Notes: a model not told the origin generated them from the sequence alone. Counted from the stretch's first letter, positions 20,380-30,121 are shown. The stretch is 57,597 nt of DNA from an uncultured Prevotella sp. (GCA_934202525.1 CAKPYB010000021.1:1-57597), one strand, 5' to 3'. Numbers and translations are program-made.

Positions 20380-23300
20380 CTAATTGATCTGATAGCTCAT
20401 CTTAGGATGCTGCTCGATATACTGGATGAGGGCATGGCCCACGCCTACCGTATGCTCACGGGCACGCATCAGCAGATAGGTATTGCTGTCTACATCATGT
20501 ATCTGGAAGAAGAGCTGCGCCTTGCCCTCGTCATTCTCCAGAATGGTCTGCAGGTCGCTTACCATCGTATCATCTATCGCATCGCTCTCCACATTGATGG
20601 TAAAGCGGTCGATGCGGTTCTCCTTGACCGTCTGCAGATACTCCACATTGCCTATCTGGAAATCGAGATAGTTGGCATTGCCGTATCGGGCAACGCACTT
20701 GGCTGTGATGTAGATGGTGCTGCCTTCAACCATGATGCCGCGCCACTTGCCCCAGTCCTCGCCGAAGAGAGCCAGCTCGCCTGAGCCCTCAAAGTCTTCG
20801 AGCGTAACGAAACCGCACGGCTTGCCCGTCTTGGTAAACTTCGACTTCACACCCGTGATGATGCCGCCCAGCACCACATCCTCCTTCTTTGCCAGTTCCT
20901 GCTTGTCGCCCAGTTCAGAACAATGGGTATTGCAGAGGGAGTTGAGGATGATGCTGTACTCGTCGAGCGGATGGGCAGAAAGATAGATGCCCACAAGCTC
21001 GCGCTCACGGTTCAGACGTTCGATGGTGCTCCAGCTCTCTGCATCAGGAATAGGCGGCGTAGCTATCTCTATCGCCTCGGTACCACCAAAGAGCGAGGTG
21101 GCTGCCTCGTGCTGCTCCTGCTGGAAGAGCTGACCGTAACGTACCAGCGTATCGAGGAAGGTTTCACCCTTGTTGTTCTTGCCGAAGAACTGCTCGCGAC
21201 GGATGCCGAAGCTGTCGAAACCGCCACTCAGCGCCAAGGTTTCGAAAGCCTTGCGGTTCACGCTGGAGTAATCTACACGCTCGGCAAAATCGAAGATGGT
21301 CTTATAAGGTCCGTTCTTCAGTCGCTCTGCCACGATGGCATCGGCTGCCGGAGCACCCATACCCTTGATGGCTGAAAGACCGAAACGTATCTCTCCATGC
21401 TCGTTCACACCAAACACGCGGTAACTCTCGTTCACATCCGGACCCAAGGTCTTGATGCCCATCGACTGGCACTCCTCCATCAGCTTGGTGATTTCGGTAA
21501 TCTGTGCAAAGCGTCGGGTCATCAGCGCCGCCATGTATTCGGCAGGATAGTGCGCCTTGAGATAGGCGGTCTGATAGGCTACCCACGAATAACAGGTGGC
21601 ATGAGACTTGTTGAAGGCGTAGGAAGCAAACTTCTCCCAGTCGCCCCAAATCTTCTCCAGCACCTTCGGGTCGTGGCCGTTCTCCTGTCCCTGCTTGATA
21701 AACTTAGGCTTCATCGCATCTACGATTGCCTTTTTCTTCTTACCCATCGCCTTACGCAGGGCATCTGACTCGCCTCGGGTGAAGCTCGCCAACTGACGGG
21801 AAAGAAGCATCACCTGCTCCTGATAGACCGTGATGCCGTAGGTATCCTTCAGATACTTCTCCATACACGGGATATCGTAGGTAATCGCCTGCTTGCCGTT
21901 CTTGCGGGCAATGAAGTCAGGAATGTAATCCATAGGTCCCGGACGGTAGAGGGCGTTCATGGCGATGAGGTCCTCGAACACCGTAGGCTTCAGCTCACGG
22001 AGATACTTCTGCATACCCGGCGACTCGAACTGGAAGGTTCCGATGGTCTGACCGCGCTGATAGAGCTGATAGGTCAGCTCGTCATCGATAGGGATGGTAT
22101 CGAGGTCAACGACATCGCCCGTAGTCTGCTTGATAACCTTGCATGCCTCCTTCATCTCGGAGAGGGTCTTCAAGCCCAGGAAGTCCATTTTGATCAGACC
22201 GGTGGTCTCGATGACATGGCCGTCGTACTGCGTTACCGCCGTCTTCAGTCCCGGGAAATCAGGGTCATCGGCAGTAGATACCGGCACCCAGTTGCTGATA
22301 GGGTCACGGCAGATGATGAATCCGCAGGCATGGATACCCGTGCCTCGGATGGTGCCTTCGAGCATCTTGGCATACTTGATGGTATTGCTCTCGCGGGGAT
22401 CGTTGGAGAACTCTGCCTCGCGCAGCTCTGGGGTATATTTGATGGCATTGGTCAGGTTCATCTTGGCACCGTCTGGCAATCGGTCTGGGATAGCCTTGCA
22501 GAGTGCATTCGCCTTATCCAACGGCAGTTTCTCGACACGCGCCACATCCTTGATGGAGTTTTTCGTAGCCATGGAACCATAGGTAATGATATGGGCACAG
22601 TTCTCATGACCGTACTTATCCATTACCCATCTCAGCACCTTGCCTCGGCCGTCATCATCAAAGTCGGTATCAATATCCGGAAGGTTCACACGGTCTGGGT
22701 TCAGGAAACGCTCAAACAGGAGGTCGTACTTCAATGGGTCTATCTTGGTAATGCCCAGACAGTATGCTACCACCGAACCTGCCGCAGATCCACGTCCAGG
22801 GCCCACCATCACGCCGAGTTCCTCGCGCGCCGCCCTGATGAAGTCTGACACGATGAGGAAGTAGCCCGGGAAACCCATGGTCTTCATCACGTGGAGCTCG
22901 AAGTTTACGTGCTCGTCTACATTCTCGGGCAGCGGGTCGCCATAAAGTTTTTTGGCTCCTTCGTAGGCAAGATGGCGCAGATATTCTGCCTCAAACTTGA
23001 TACGGTATATCTTATCGTAGCCGCCCAATCGGTCGATAACCTTCTGTCCTTCCTCTGGCGGCAGCGGGTTCTTGCCGTTCTCATCAGAGGTAAACTCTTT
23101 GTAGAGGTCTTCTTCTGATACCTTCTGGCGCAACTGCTCCTCGGTACCGAAACTCTCAGGAATCGGGAAGAAAGGCATGATAGGACCATGGTCGATGCTG
23201 TAGATTTCTACCTTATCCAATACTTCGAGGGTATTGGAAAGTGCTTCGGGAATATCCGAGAACACATCGTTCATCTCCTGGCGGGTCTTGAACCATTCCT

Positions 23301-24090
23301 GCTTGGAATAGCGCATACGGTTAGGGTCGTCGAGATCCTTTCCGGTAGCGATACAGAGCAGATGGTCGTGGGCCTCGGCAGTCTCCTTATCCTCGAAGTG
23401 GCAGTCGTTGGTGCACACCAGTTTGATGTTAAACTCCCTTGCCATCTTGATGAGTTCCTTGTTGGCACGCTGCTGCAACTCGTAAGCTTCGCGGTTGGCT
23501 AGCAGACTTGGATCATCGGGCACTTTATGGCGCTGGAGTTCGAGATAGTAATCATCGCCAAAGAGATTGTGGTACCACTGGCAAGCCTCGCGGGCTCCTT
23601 CCAGGTCACCATGCAGAATCTTGGATGGCACCTCGCCTGCAATACATGCCGAACAAACGATGAGGTCTTCGTGATACTTCTCCAGATCGGCACGGTCGGT
23701 TCGTGGGCGCATGTAGTAACCATCCACCCACGAATTGCTCACCAGCTTGATGAGGTTCTTGTATCCATTATAATTCTTGGCAAGTACAATGAGGTGGTAA
23801 CCGCTCATATCGCCCTTATCCTTCTCTCGGTCGGCCTTGGTTCGGCGTGCCACATACATCTCGCAGCCGATGATAGGCTTGAAAGGTTCGAGTCCCTCCT
23901 TCTTGCGGTCTTTATTAATCTTGCCGCAATAGTCGGTGAGTTCCTTGATACCGAACATCACACCGTGGTCGGTTACCGCCATACCCTTCATGCCGTCCTT
24001 GATGGCCTTATCTACCAGATGCGGTATCTTCGACTGGCCGTCGAGGATGGAGTATTGGGTGTGTACATGCAAATGAACAAAATCTTCCAT
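20380..24090 (-). CDS. dnaE: DNA polymerase III alpha subunit
   Basis: 1236 aa, normal for DnaE. PHP domain at the N-terminus (VHLHVHTQYSILDG); catalytic palm with the metal-binding PDIDTDF motif and GPGRGSAAGS; fingers with RPGPMDYIPDFIARK; C-terminal OB fold and a short tail. It is the replicative polymerase catalytic subunit. A strong consensus promoter lies 29 nt upstream of the ATG. Confidence 0.98.
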   Translation of the reverse strand: MEDFVHLHVHTQYSILDGQSKIPHLVDKAIKDGMKGMAVTDHGVMFGIKELTDYCGKINKDRKKEGLEPFKPIIGCEMYVARRTKADREKDKGDMSGYHLIVLAKNYNGYKNLIKLVSNSWVDGYYMRPRTDRADLEKYHEDLIVCSACIAGEVPSKILHGDLEGAREACQWYHNLFGDDYYLELQRHKVPDDPSLLANREAYELQQRANKELIKMAREFNIKLVCTNDCHFEDKETAEAHDHLLCIATGKDLDDPNRMRYSKQEWFKTRQEMNDVFSDIPEALSNTLEVLDKVEIYSIDHGPIMPFFPIPESFGTEEQLRQKVSEEDLYKEFTSDENGKNPLPPEEGQKVIDRLGGYDKIYRIKFEAEYLRHLAYEGAKKLYGDPLPENVDEHVNFELHVMKTMGFPGYFLIVSDFIRAAREELGVMVGPGRGSAAGSVVAYCLGITKIDPLKYDLLFERFLNPDRVNLPDIDTDFDDDGRGKVLRWVMDKYGHENCAHIITYGSMATKNSIKDVARVEKLPLDKANALCKAIPDRLPDGAKMNLTNAIKYTPELREAEFSNDPRESNTIKYAKMLEGTIRGTGIHACGFIICRDPISNWVPVSTADDPDFPGLKTAVTQYDGHVIETTGLIKMDFLGLKTLSEMKEACKVIKQTTGDVVDLDTIPIDDELTYQLYQRGQTIGTFQFESPGMQKYLRELKPTVFEDLIAMNALYRPGPMDYIPDFIARKNGKQAITYDIPCMEKYLKDTYGITVYQEQVMLLSRQLASFTRGESDALRKAMGKKKKAIVDAMKPKFIKQGQENGHDPKVLEKIWGDWEKFASYAFNKSHATCYSWVAYQTAYLKAHYPAEYMAALMTRRFAQITEITKLMEECQSMGIKTLGPDVNESYRVFGVNEHGEIRFGLSAIKGMGAPAADAIVAERLKNGPYKTIFDFAERVDYSSVNRKAFETLALSGGFDSFGIRREQFFGKNNKGETFLDTLVRYGQLFQQEQHEAATSLFGGTEAIEIATPPIPDAESWSTIERLNRERELVGIYLSAHPLDEYSIILNSLCNTHCSELGDKQELAKKEDVVLGGIITGVKSKFTKTGKPCGFVTLEDFEGSGELALFGEDWGKWRGIMVEGSTIYITAKCVARYGNANYLDFQIGNVEYLQTVKENRIDRFTINVESDAIDDTMVSDLQTILENDEGKAQLFFQIHDVDSNTYLLMRAREHTVGVGHALIQYIEQHPKMSYQIN

Positions 24091-24118
24091 TATCTGTTTA
24101 AAATTCGAATTTTGACAA

Positions 24119-24150
24119 CAAAGTTACGGCGAAATATTGAAAAAGCCAAA
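24119..24150 (-). promoter_or_regulatory. dnaE promoter
   Basis: On the minus strand TTTG (24150-24147) and TAACTTTG (24126-24119) are separated by 20 nt, an exact Bacteroidetes -33/-7 pair, with the dnaE ATG at 24090. Confidence 0.8.
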
Positions 24151-24197
24151 AGAAATATGCGAAAATATTGAAAAAGGTAAAAGAAACCCACAAAAAA

Positions 24198-24229
24198 TTT
24201 GCAAAAGTGATAAAAATGACGTACCTTTG
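24198..24229 (+). promoter_or_regulatory. psd promoter
   Basis: TTTG at 24198-24201 and TACCTTTG at 24222-24229, spaced by 20 nt; the psd ATG is at 24256. Confidence 0.82.
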
Positions 24230-24255
24230 CACCAATAAAAACTTAATCCTACTAT

Positions 24256-24948
24256 ATGGGACAGAAAATAAAGAAATTAAAAAAGATAAGATTGCACCGC
24301 GAAGGTACCGATCAGCTGGTAACCGGAGCGATAGCATTAGTAGCCATTGCGGCTATATTGTGGACAACCCTAGACAACAAGATTCCGTTCTGGGCTTTTG
24401 TTGTTGTGTTCGGCACGGTTTATGGTATCGTGCTCAACTTCTACCGTTGTCCTATCAGATACCTCAACGTAGAGGATACTTCGAAACTGGTGGTAGCACC
24501 AGCCGACGGAAAGATTGTGGTGATAGAAGAGGTGGAGAATGCTCCCTACTTCGGTGACCGCCGCCTGATGATTTCCATCTTCATGAGCCTCTGGAATGTT
24601 CATGCCAACTGGTTCCCGGTAGACGGAAAGGTGAAATTCGTGAAGCATGTGGACGGCAACTACCACAAGGCATGGCTGCCTAAGGCTAGCGAGGAAAACG
24701 AGCATGCCGACGTGATGATTACCACACCTGAAGGAGTGGATGTACTCTGCCGCCAGATTGCCGGTGCAGTAGCACGCCGCATCGTAACCTATGCCAAGGA
24801 AGGGGAAGAATGCTTCATCGACGAGCACCTGGGATTCATCAAGCTGGGTTCACGCGTGGATGTCTACCTGCCTGTAGGTACAGAAGTATGCGTAAAGATG
24901 GGACAGTCAACTACGGGCGACCAGACCATCATCGCTAAATTGAAATAA
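24256..24948 (+). CDS. psd: Phosphatidylserine decarboxylase
   Basis: 230 aa. N-terminal hydrophobic segments (about 20-55) anchor it to the inner membrane. Motifs [15 protein letters not shown] and [11 protein letters not shown] are typical; the C-terminal FIKLGSRVD contains the Gly-Ser pair where the proenzyme cleaves itself to form the pyruvoyl group. Makes phosphatidylethanolamine from phosphatidylserine. Followed by pssA, giving the two consecutive steps of the pathway in one operon. Confidence 0.95.
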   Translation: MGQKIKKLKKIRLHREGTDQLVTGAIALVAIAAILWTTLDNKIPFWAFVVVFGTVYGIVLNFYRCPIRYLNVEDTSKLVVAPADGKIVVIEEVENAPYFGDRRLMISIFMSLWNVHANWFPVDGKVKFVKHVDGNYHKAWLPKASEENEHADVMITTPEGVDVLCRQIAGAVARRIVTYAKEGEECFIDEHLGFIKLGSRVDVYLPVGTEVCVKMGQSTTGDQTIIAKLK

Positions 24949-25021
24949 CATATTGACAGATAGAAGGCAAGCCGGAACTTACTTCCGGCTTTCACTCTAT
25001 CATAATATATACTGTAAAGAA

Positions 25022-25750
25022 ATGAGTATTAAGAAACATATTCCAAACACGATAACCTGCTGCAACCTGGTTTCGGGCTGCATCGCAACATCGTTTGCCT
25101 TCGGCGGAAACCCAAAGATGGCATTGTTATGGATTATCATCGGAGCCGTATTCGACTTCTTTGACGGCATGAGCGCCCGCCTGCTGCACGTTTCATCGCC
25201 AATAGGCAAGGAGCTCGATTCGCTGGCAGATGATGTAACCTTCGGTGTGGCTCCTGCCACCATCGTATTCTCACAACTCTTTGTGATGGAATATCCGGGT
25301 TTTCTGGAGCCTTTGCGCCCATGGCTGCCTTACGCAGCCTTCATCATCGCAGCCTTCTCGGCATTGCGCCTGGCTAAGTTTAATCTTGATGAGCGCCAGA
25401 CTACCTCTTTCATCGGTGTTCCTACACCAGCCAACGCCCTGTTCTGGGGTTCGCTGATTGTATTCAATCCTAGCTGGCTCGAAGGGTATGCGTGGTCGGT
25501 ATTCATCATCCTGGCTCTGATCCTCATCACCAGCTACCTGCTGGTTTGCGAGATGCCTCTTTTCGCCTTGAAGTTCAAGCAGTGGGGCTTCAAGGGCAAT
25601 GAGGTGAAATATGGCTTTGCCGCGCTCACCCTCATCATTCTCGCTACATCGGTAGCACTCGATGGTCTGACCGGTTTCCTCACCGGCTGGTGGCTTGTCA
25701 TCGTGGCATACGTCATCATCTCGGCGATTATTTATCTGAAGAAGAAATAA
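25022..25750 (+). CDS. pssA: CDP-diacylglycerol-serine O-phosphatidyltransferase
   Basis: 242 aa from ATG 25022. The frame is open upstream to 24953, but that extension (TDRRQAG...) does not resemble the family and the ATG gives the usual MSIKKHIPNTIT start. The CDP-alcohol phosphotransferase motif is intact: DG-x2-AR-x8-G-x3-D-x3-D (FDGMSARLL, then GKELDSLADD). Eight hydrophobic helices. It makes phosphatidylserine, the substrate of the upstream psd product. Confidence 0.95.
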   Translation: MSIKKHIPNTITCCNLVSGCIATSFAFGGNPKMALLWIIIGAVFDFFDGMSARLLHVSSPIGKELDSLADDVTFGVAPATIVFSQLFVMEYPGFLEPLRPWLPYAAFIIAAFSALRLAKFNLDERQTTSFIGVPTPANALFWGSLIVFNPSWLEGYAWSVFIILALILITSYLLVCEMPLFALKFKQWGFKGNEVKYGFAALTLIILATSVALDGLTGFLTGWWLVIVAYVIISAIIYLKKK

Positions 25751-25841
25751 GAAGAATTCCCCGATTTTAAGTTGAATTATTGGGATATTTGATTAAAATG
25801 TTGTTTGGAAAAAAATCTTCCAAAAAAGTTGTTTTTAGAAA

Positions 25842-25880
25842 AAATGCGGCTAGATGTGAATCCAGTCGCATTTGCTTTTT
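25842..25880. terminator. Terminator between pssA and pyrH
   Basis: 10-bp stem (AAATGCGGCT 25842-25851 with AGTCGCATTT 25864-25873, one G-T pair) followed by GCTTTTTT on plus and preceded by A-rich sequence, so likely works for both converging genes. Confidence 0.8.
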
Positions 25881-25901
25881 TCTTCCTGTTGAGAGAGATG
25901 A

Positions 25902-26612
25902 TTAGTTGTGTACGAGCGTACCAATCTCCTCACCATCCATCACCTTCTTGAGGTTGCCTACTACATCCATATTGAACACGTAGATAGGAAGGTTGTTTTC
26001 CTTACACATGGTGGTAGCTGTCAAATCCATCACCTTCAAGCCCTTGGTGTAAATCTCATCATAGGTAATGTCCTTGAACTTGGTAGCTGTAGGATCCTTC
26101 TCAGGGTCAGCGGTATAGATGCCGTCTACACGGGTACCCTTGAGCATCACGTCAGCCTCGATTTCGATACCACGGAGAGAAGAACCGGTATCGGTAGTGA
26201 AGTATGGACTACCTGTACCTGCTGAGAAGATGCAGATATAGCCTGCCTCCATTGCCTCAATCGCCTTCCACTTGGTGTAGAATTCGCCGATAGGCTCCAT
26301 GCGGATGGCAGTAAGCACCTTGTTCTTAACGCCCAAGGCTCCAAGTGCGCTGCTCAATGCCAGGGAATTGATAACGGTAGCACACATACCCATCTGGTCG
26401 CCCTTGACACGGTCGAAACCCTTCTGGCTTCCGCTCAAACCGCGGAAGATGTTACCACCACCAATCACAATGCCTATCTGAACGCCCATCTCATGGACCT
26501 CCTTTATCTGCTTAGCATAATCACTCAGGCGCTCTGGGTCGATGCCGAAGCTCTGCTTGCCCATCAGACTCTCGCCGCTCAATTTCAAAAGAATTCTTTT
26601 AAACTTTGCCAT
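25902..26612 (-). CDS. pyrH: UMP kinase
   Basis: 236 aa, standard length. Amino-acid-kinase fold: ILLKLSGESLMG at the N-terminus, GGGNIFRG phosphate loop, DQMGMCATVINSLAL, GTGSPYFTTDT and DGIYTADPEKDP. Converts UMP to UDP. Its upstream gap is filled by the AACTATTA repeats at 26615-26702. Confidence 0.98.
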   Translation of the reverse strand: MAKFKRILLKLSGESLMGKQSFGIDPERLSDYAKQIKEVHEMGVQIGIVIGGGNIFRGLSGSQKGFDRVKGDQMGMCATVINSLALSSALGALGVKNKVLTAIRMEPIGEFYTKWKAIEAMEAGYICIFSAGTGSPYFTTDTGSSLRGIEIEADVMLKGTRVDGIYTADPEKDPTATKFKDITYDEIYTKGLKVMDLTATTMCKENNLPIYVFNMDVVGNLKKVMDGEEIGTLVHN

Positions 26613-26614
26613 TT

Positions 26615-26702
26615 TATTTTAATTTACAATTTACAGTTAACAGTTTATAGGGCGTAGCCTCCTATAAACTATTAACTATTAACTATTAACTATAAACTAT
26701 TA
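26615..26702. repeat. AACTATTA tandem repeats with a small palindrome
   Basis: Between pyrH and birA the DNA is made of TAACTATTAACTATTAAC-type repeats plus an inverted pair (AGTTTATAGG ... CCTATAAACT) around a GCGTAGCCT loop. Related short motifs appear at 45283-45320 and 41790-41822. Function unknown. Confidence 0.75.
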
Positions 26703-27430
26703 ACCAGGAACTTAATTTCTCCGAAGGCATAAGATCGTATCACTCCCTTCTTGTCATGAAGGATGAGATGACCATCGTCCTCCACCTCTACGAAAGCACC
26801 CTCGAACTTACCGTCCTTATCCTCATACCAGTGATAGCCCTTACGACGGTAGAGCGAAAGATGATAGAGTCCCGACACATCCATATAGTCGGCACGGCGC
26901 AGAAGTTCGTAGTATCTGCAGAAAGCATCAATCACCTTCTGCAGCACCTCTTCCCTATCCACCTCATGACCCAGAATCTGAGCCAGAGATACAGGGTTAG
27001 GCGCATCGCTGTGGAACTCAGTCTGATTGACATCAATGCCGATGCCGAAGATGCAGCGCTTGATGCCCTTAGAGTCGATGGCAGTCTCTATCAGCGTGCC
27101 ACTGATTTTCTTGTCATACCAGTACACATCGTTCGGCCATTTCAGCGTAATGCCATCCGTATAGGAATCCAGTGCATCCTTCACGGCAAGCGCACCAGCC
27201 TCGGAAAGGAGGAACTGCTGGCGCAAAGGTACCCACTTAGGACACATCATCATACTGAAGAGGAGGTTCTTGCCCGGCTCACTCTCCCAAGTATGCACGC
27301 CCTGTCCCCTGCCCGCCGTCTGATAGTCAGCAATGGCAATGGTCAGCGCATCTTCATCGTAAGTACCCAAATTCTTCAGGAAGGTATTCGTAGAATCCAC
27401 TTCCTTTAATCGTATAATCTTCTTTTCCAT
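26690..27430 (-). CDS. birA: Biotin--[acetyl-CoA-carboxylase] ligase
   Basis: 246 aa from ATG 27430; an in-frame ATG 30 nt upstream adds a segment without family resemblance. Ligase motifs: EVDSTNTFL, GRGQGVHTWES (biotinyl-AMP loop), LKWPNDVYW and GIGIDVNQTE. The N-terminal DNA-binding domain of E. coli BirA is absent, so it is a ligase only. Lies directly downstream of yraN; its last bases run into the AACTATTA repeats. Confidence 0.95.
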   Translation of the reverse strand: MEKKIIRLKEVDSTNTFLKNLGTYDEDALTIAIADYQTAGRGQGVHTWESEPGKNLLFSMMMCPKWVPLRQQFLLSEAGALAVKDALDSYTDGITLKWPNDVYWYDKKISGTLIETAIDSKGIKRCIFGIGIDVNQTEFHSDAPNPVSLAQILGHEVDREEVLQKVIDAFCRYYELLRRADYMDVSGLYHLSLYRRKGYHWYEDKDGKFEGAFVEVEDDGHLILHDKKGVIRSYAFGEIKFLVNSL

Positions 27431-27467
27431 GTCTATATAATAATGTATAGCGATACACAACGGATTA

Positions 27468-27842
27468 TCAAATCAGCAACGGATTGAAGGCATCCACAAG
27501 ATGTTCGATGTGCTTCACCTGATGGCCTACCCCTACCACGGTAATAATATCAAAGCGAAGCTCCCTGTCCACCTGCTTCTCCTTGACATAAGTATTGGCG
27601 GCCAATGCCAGATTACGCATCTTCTTGGCATCAACGGCTTCCTCGGGCTGCTGGTATTCTTCACCCGAACGGGTCTTTACCTCTACCACAACCAGCGTCT
27701 TTCCATCCGGCGAAACGGCAAGGATATCCAGATCGCGCTTGCCGTCTCTCCAGTCTCTGTCGATGACGACATAGCCTTCATTTTCGAGATAGAGCGTAGC
27801 CTCGTCTTCTCCCCATTTGCCTAATTCATTATGCTCTGCCAT
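27468..27842 (-). CDS. yraN: YraN family (UPF0102) protein
   Basis: 124 aa with the restriction-endonuclease-like core: GEDEATLYLENEGYVVIDRDW, then KRDLDILAV and VVVEVKTRSG, where Glu/Asp/Lys residues form a PD-(D/E)XK-type site. Biochemical role of the family is unsettled. Followed by birA. Confidence 0.92.
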   Translation of the reverse strand: MAEHNELGKWGEDEATLYLENEGYVVIDRDWRDGKRDLDILAVSPDGKTLVVVEVKTRSGEEYQQPEEAVDAKKMRNLALAANTYVKEKQVDRELRFDIITVVGVGHQVKHIEHLVDAFNPLLI

Positions 27843-27926
27843 AGTCCATTTCCTTTATTTTACACCAAAAGATGCTTTTACCTTGCAAAAATAACAAAAA
27901 AAGTCCACACTTCAAACTTTTTTATG

Positions 27927-27934
27927 TAATTTTG
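27927..27934 (+). promoter_or_regulatory. tadA -7 element
   Basis: TAATTTTG with the ATG only 11 nt after it, so the tadA leader should be just a few nucleotides. No good -33 TTTG at the right spacing was seen. Confidence 0.6.
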
Positions 27935-27945
27935 CACGAAAAACA

Positions 27946-28392
27946 ATGGAAGATAATAAGAATAAAGACGAAGTATACATGCGCCGTGCCCTGATGGAGG
28001 CTCAGGCTGCATTCGATGAAGACGAGATTCCGGTAGGCGCCGTCATCGTTTGTAAAGACCGGATCATATCGCGTGCCCACAATCTTACGGAGATGCTGAC
28101 CGATGTTACGGCTCATGCCGAAATGCAGGCAATCACTTCGGGAGCCAACATGCTGGGAGGAAAATACCTGAAAGACTGCACCCTCTACGTTACGGTAGAA
28201 CCCTGCGTGATGTGCGCCGGAGCACTGGGATGGGCACAGATCAGCCGCGTGGTATATGGTGCCAGCGACGAGAAAAGGGGGTATACAAAATATGCGCCCG
28301 ATGCACTGCATCCTAAGACGACAGTTACATCGGGCGTATTGGAAGATGAGTGCCGCGCACTCATGCAGGATTTCTTTCAGAGAAAGAGATAA
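27946..28392 (+). CDS. tadA: tRNA adenosine deaminase / nucleoside deaminase
   Basis: 148 aa. Zinc-site motifs HAEMQAI (His, catalytic Glu) and PCVMCAGA (two Cys) define the cytidine/deoxycytidylate deaminase family; size and the VYGASDEKRGY block fit TadA, which converts A34 to inosine in tRNA-Arg. Guanine deaminase is an alternative within the same fold. Its stop codon abuts that of the converging lipoprotein gene with no spacer. Confidence 0.88.
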   Translation: MEDNKNKDEVYMRRALMEAQAAFDEDEIPVGAVIVCKDRIISRAHNLTEMLTDVTAHAEMQAITSGANMLGGKYLKDCTLYVTVEPCVMCAGALGWAQISRVVYGASDEKRGYTKYAPDALHPKTTVTSGVLEDECRALMQDFFQRKR

Positions 28393-29244
28393 TTACTTAA
28401 CGAGCACTACAAGATACTTGCTGGTGCTCCAGAAAATCTGTGGATTGGTGATGCGGAGTGTATACTGCTTGTTGGCATCACGTACCAATGCATAAGAGCT
28501 GGATGGGTGGGTAGTGAGCAACTTAGCCGACTTTGACATCAACTTGATTTCAGAAATGTTGCGGATATCAACCTTGGTGAAATAACTCTTGTTGAAATTG
28601 CCGGTCATTACCTTACCACCTTCCATGATATGCTGCTCCTTCAACTCCTTCTTGGTACCGAATACGTACCAGGCTGTATTGAGCTGCTTATCCTGTGCAT
28701 TGATAGTTTCAGACTTCTGGCTGCTTTCAGTAGTAAGACGAGAGGTCTTGGTATTCAGATTGTTGATAGTCTCATCGAGCGCTGCAATATGAATATCCTT
28801 CTTATCCAACTCCTCGCGAAGCGCCTGGAGTTCCTTATCCTTCTGTGCAATCTGCTCCTGAAGGTTTGCGATGGTCTTCTTCAACTGGTCAGCCTGCAAA
28901 GAGCTGTTAGCCATCTGCTTCTGCAGTTTAGCCAGAAGTTCGCGATTCTGCTGCATACGGGTAGCGATGAACTGAACATCCTCCTTGAGCTGCTGTCTCT
29001 TGCTGGCACCCTCACCATTCTTCAGGAGAGTTACTCTGTGCTCAGCCTCACTGATCTGGTTCAGACCATCCTGGATTTCATTCAATGTACCCATCATATC
29101 GTTAATTTCGCTATCCTTCTGAGCGATGATACTGTTTAGCGAATCATTCTGCTGATTAGCCAAATCCTGGGTGTTGTTCTTGCCGTTGTTGCAACTGGTC
29201 AAGCAAAAAGCAGCTAAACATGCCGCAAATAATAGCTTTTTCAT
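28393..29244 (-). CDS. Coiled-coil lipoprotein
   Basis: 283 aa from MKKLLFA (an ATG two codons earlier is possible). Lipobox L-T-S-C gives a lipidated Cys at about 18. Residues about 30-190 are heptad-rich (many Leu/Gln/Lys/Glu; LQEQIAQKDKELQALREELD) and predict a long coiled coil; the last 90 residues are a small globular domain starting at AWYVFGTKKELKEQHI. Unknown function, probably a periplasmic coiled-coil protein anchored to a membrane. Confidence 0.85.
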   Translation of the reverse strand: MKKLLFAACLAAFCLTSCNNGKNNTQDLANQQNDSLNSIIAQKDSEINDMMGTLNEIQDGLNQISEAEHRVTLLKNGEGASKRQQLKEDVQFIATRMQQNRELLAKLQKQMANSSLQADQLKKTIANLQEQIAQKDKELQALREELDKKDIHIAALDETINNLNTKTSRLTTESSQKSETINAQDKQLNTAWYVFGTKKELKEQHIMEGGKVMTGNFNKSYFTKVDIRNISEIKLMSKSAKLLTTHPSSSYALVRDANKQYTLRITNPQIFWSTSKYLVVLVK

Positions 29245-29320
29245 AATCATTTTCCTTTTTAATGTTTGATTTAAAAAATTATCTTTTCGCGTAAAACGCG
29301 TCGCTTCCTATTTATTTCTA

Positions 29321-29371
29321 AACTTTCGCCACACGCCCTGGGCTAGGAGCTTCTGCCCTTTCAGGGCGTGC
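29321..29371. repeat. Dispersed intergenic repeat, copy 2
   Basis: Shares GGGCTAGGAGCTTCTGCCC and TTTCAGGGCGTG with copy 1, preceded by AACTTTCGCCACACGCCC. The rsmI stop codon (29361-29363) and its last codons lie inside this element. Confidence 0.85.
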
Positions 29372-30113
29372 TGTTTCTGGAGTTTTTCTTCTGCCGGCGC
29401 TCTTCACGCTTTTTTTCCTTCATCTCCTCCTTGAGCTGTTTAGGATCTTTTCCTGCCAATACGATGACAAATTCGCCCCTTGGTTCTGTCTCCTCAAAAT
29501 GAGCGATTACCTCGGCAAGCGTACCCCTCACACTCTCCTCGTGGAGTTTGGATATTTCACGACAACAGCTCACCTGTCTGTCATCACCGAAAACCTCGGC
29601 AAACTGCTGCAAGGTTTTCACCACACGATAAGGCGACTCATAGAAAATCATGGTGCGCACCTCATCCTTCAATGATTCAAGATAAGTCTGTCTGCCCTTT
29701 TTCTGCGGAATGAATCCTTCGAAACAGAAACGGTCGCATGGCAAACCCGATGAAACGATGGCCGGAATACATGCCGTAGGTCCAGGCAAAGTCTGCACCG
29801 TGATGCCTGCCTTGGCTGCCTCGCGGGCGAGGTAAAAACCGGGATCGCTGATACCCGGTGTTCCGGCATCGCTGATCAAGGCGATGGTTTCGCCACCCTT
29901 CAGTCGCTCTACGATGGCAGATGATGTGCCATGTTCGTTAAACTTGTGGTGAGCCACTAATCGATTTCTGATATCGAAATGCTTCAGCAGGACGCTCGAT
30001 GTTCGAGTGTCCTCAGCGAGTACCAAATCCGCTTCTTTCAGTATGCGAATGGCTCGCATTGTCATGTCCTCCATGTTACCAACTGGAGTCGGAACGATGT
30101 ATAATGTGCCCAT
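29361..30113 (-). CDS. rsmI: 16S rRNA (cytidine-1402-2'-O)-methyltransferase
   Basis: 250 aa. Tetrapyrrole-methylase fold: MGTLYIVPTPVGNMEDMTMR at the N-terminus, AEDTRTS, HKFNEH, LISDAGTPGISDPG and LPGPTA. Methylates the 2'-O of C1402 in the decoding centre. The last about 20 residues are very basic (KEEMKEKKREERRQKK), then NSRNSTP; these final codons and the stop come from repeat copy 2, so the natural C-terminus may have been altered by insertion of the element. Confidence 0.95.
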   Translation of the reverse strand: MGTLYIVPTPVGNMEDMTMRAIRILKEADLVLAEDTRTSSVLLKHFDIRNRLVAHHKFNEHGTSSAIVERLKGGETIALISDAGTPGISDPGFYLAREAAKAGITVQTLPGPTACIPAIVSSGLPCDRFCFEGFIPQKKGRQTYLESLKDEVRTMIFYESPYRVVKTLQQFAEVFGDDRQVSCCREISKLHEESVRGTLAEVIAHFEETEPRGEFVIVLAGKDPKQLKEEMKEKKREERRQKKNSRNSTP

Positions 30114-30121
30114 ACTGACCG

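Noticed and set aside
24953..25021. Upstream start for pssA
   Set aside because: The extra 23 residues have no family resemblance; the ATG at 25022 gives the normal N-terminus.
28393..29244. Identification of the coiled-coil lipoprotein as a known cell-division or OmpA-type factor
   Set aside because: No OmpA, LysM or peptidase motif is visible; coiled-coil similarity alone is not enough.
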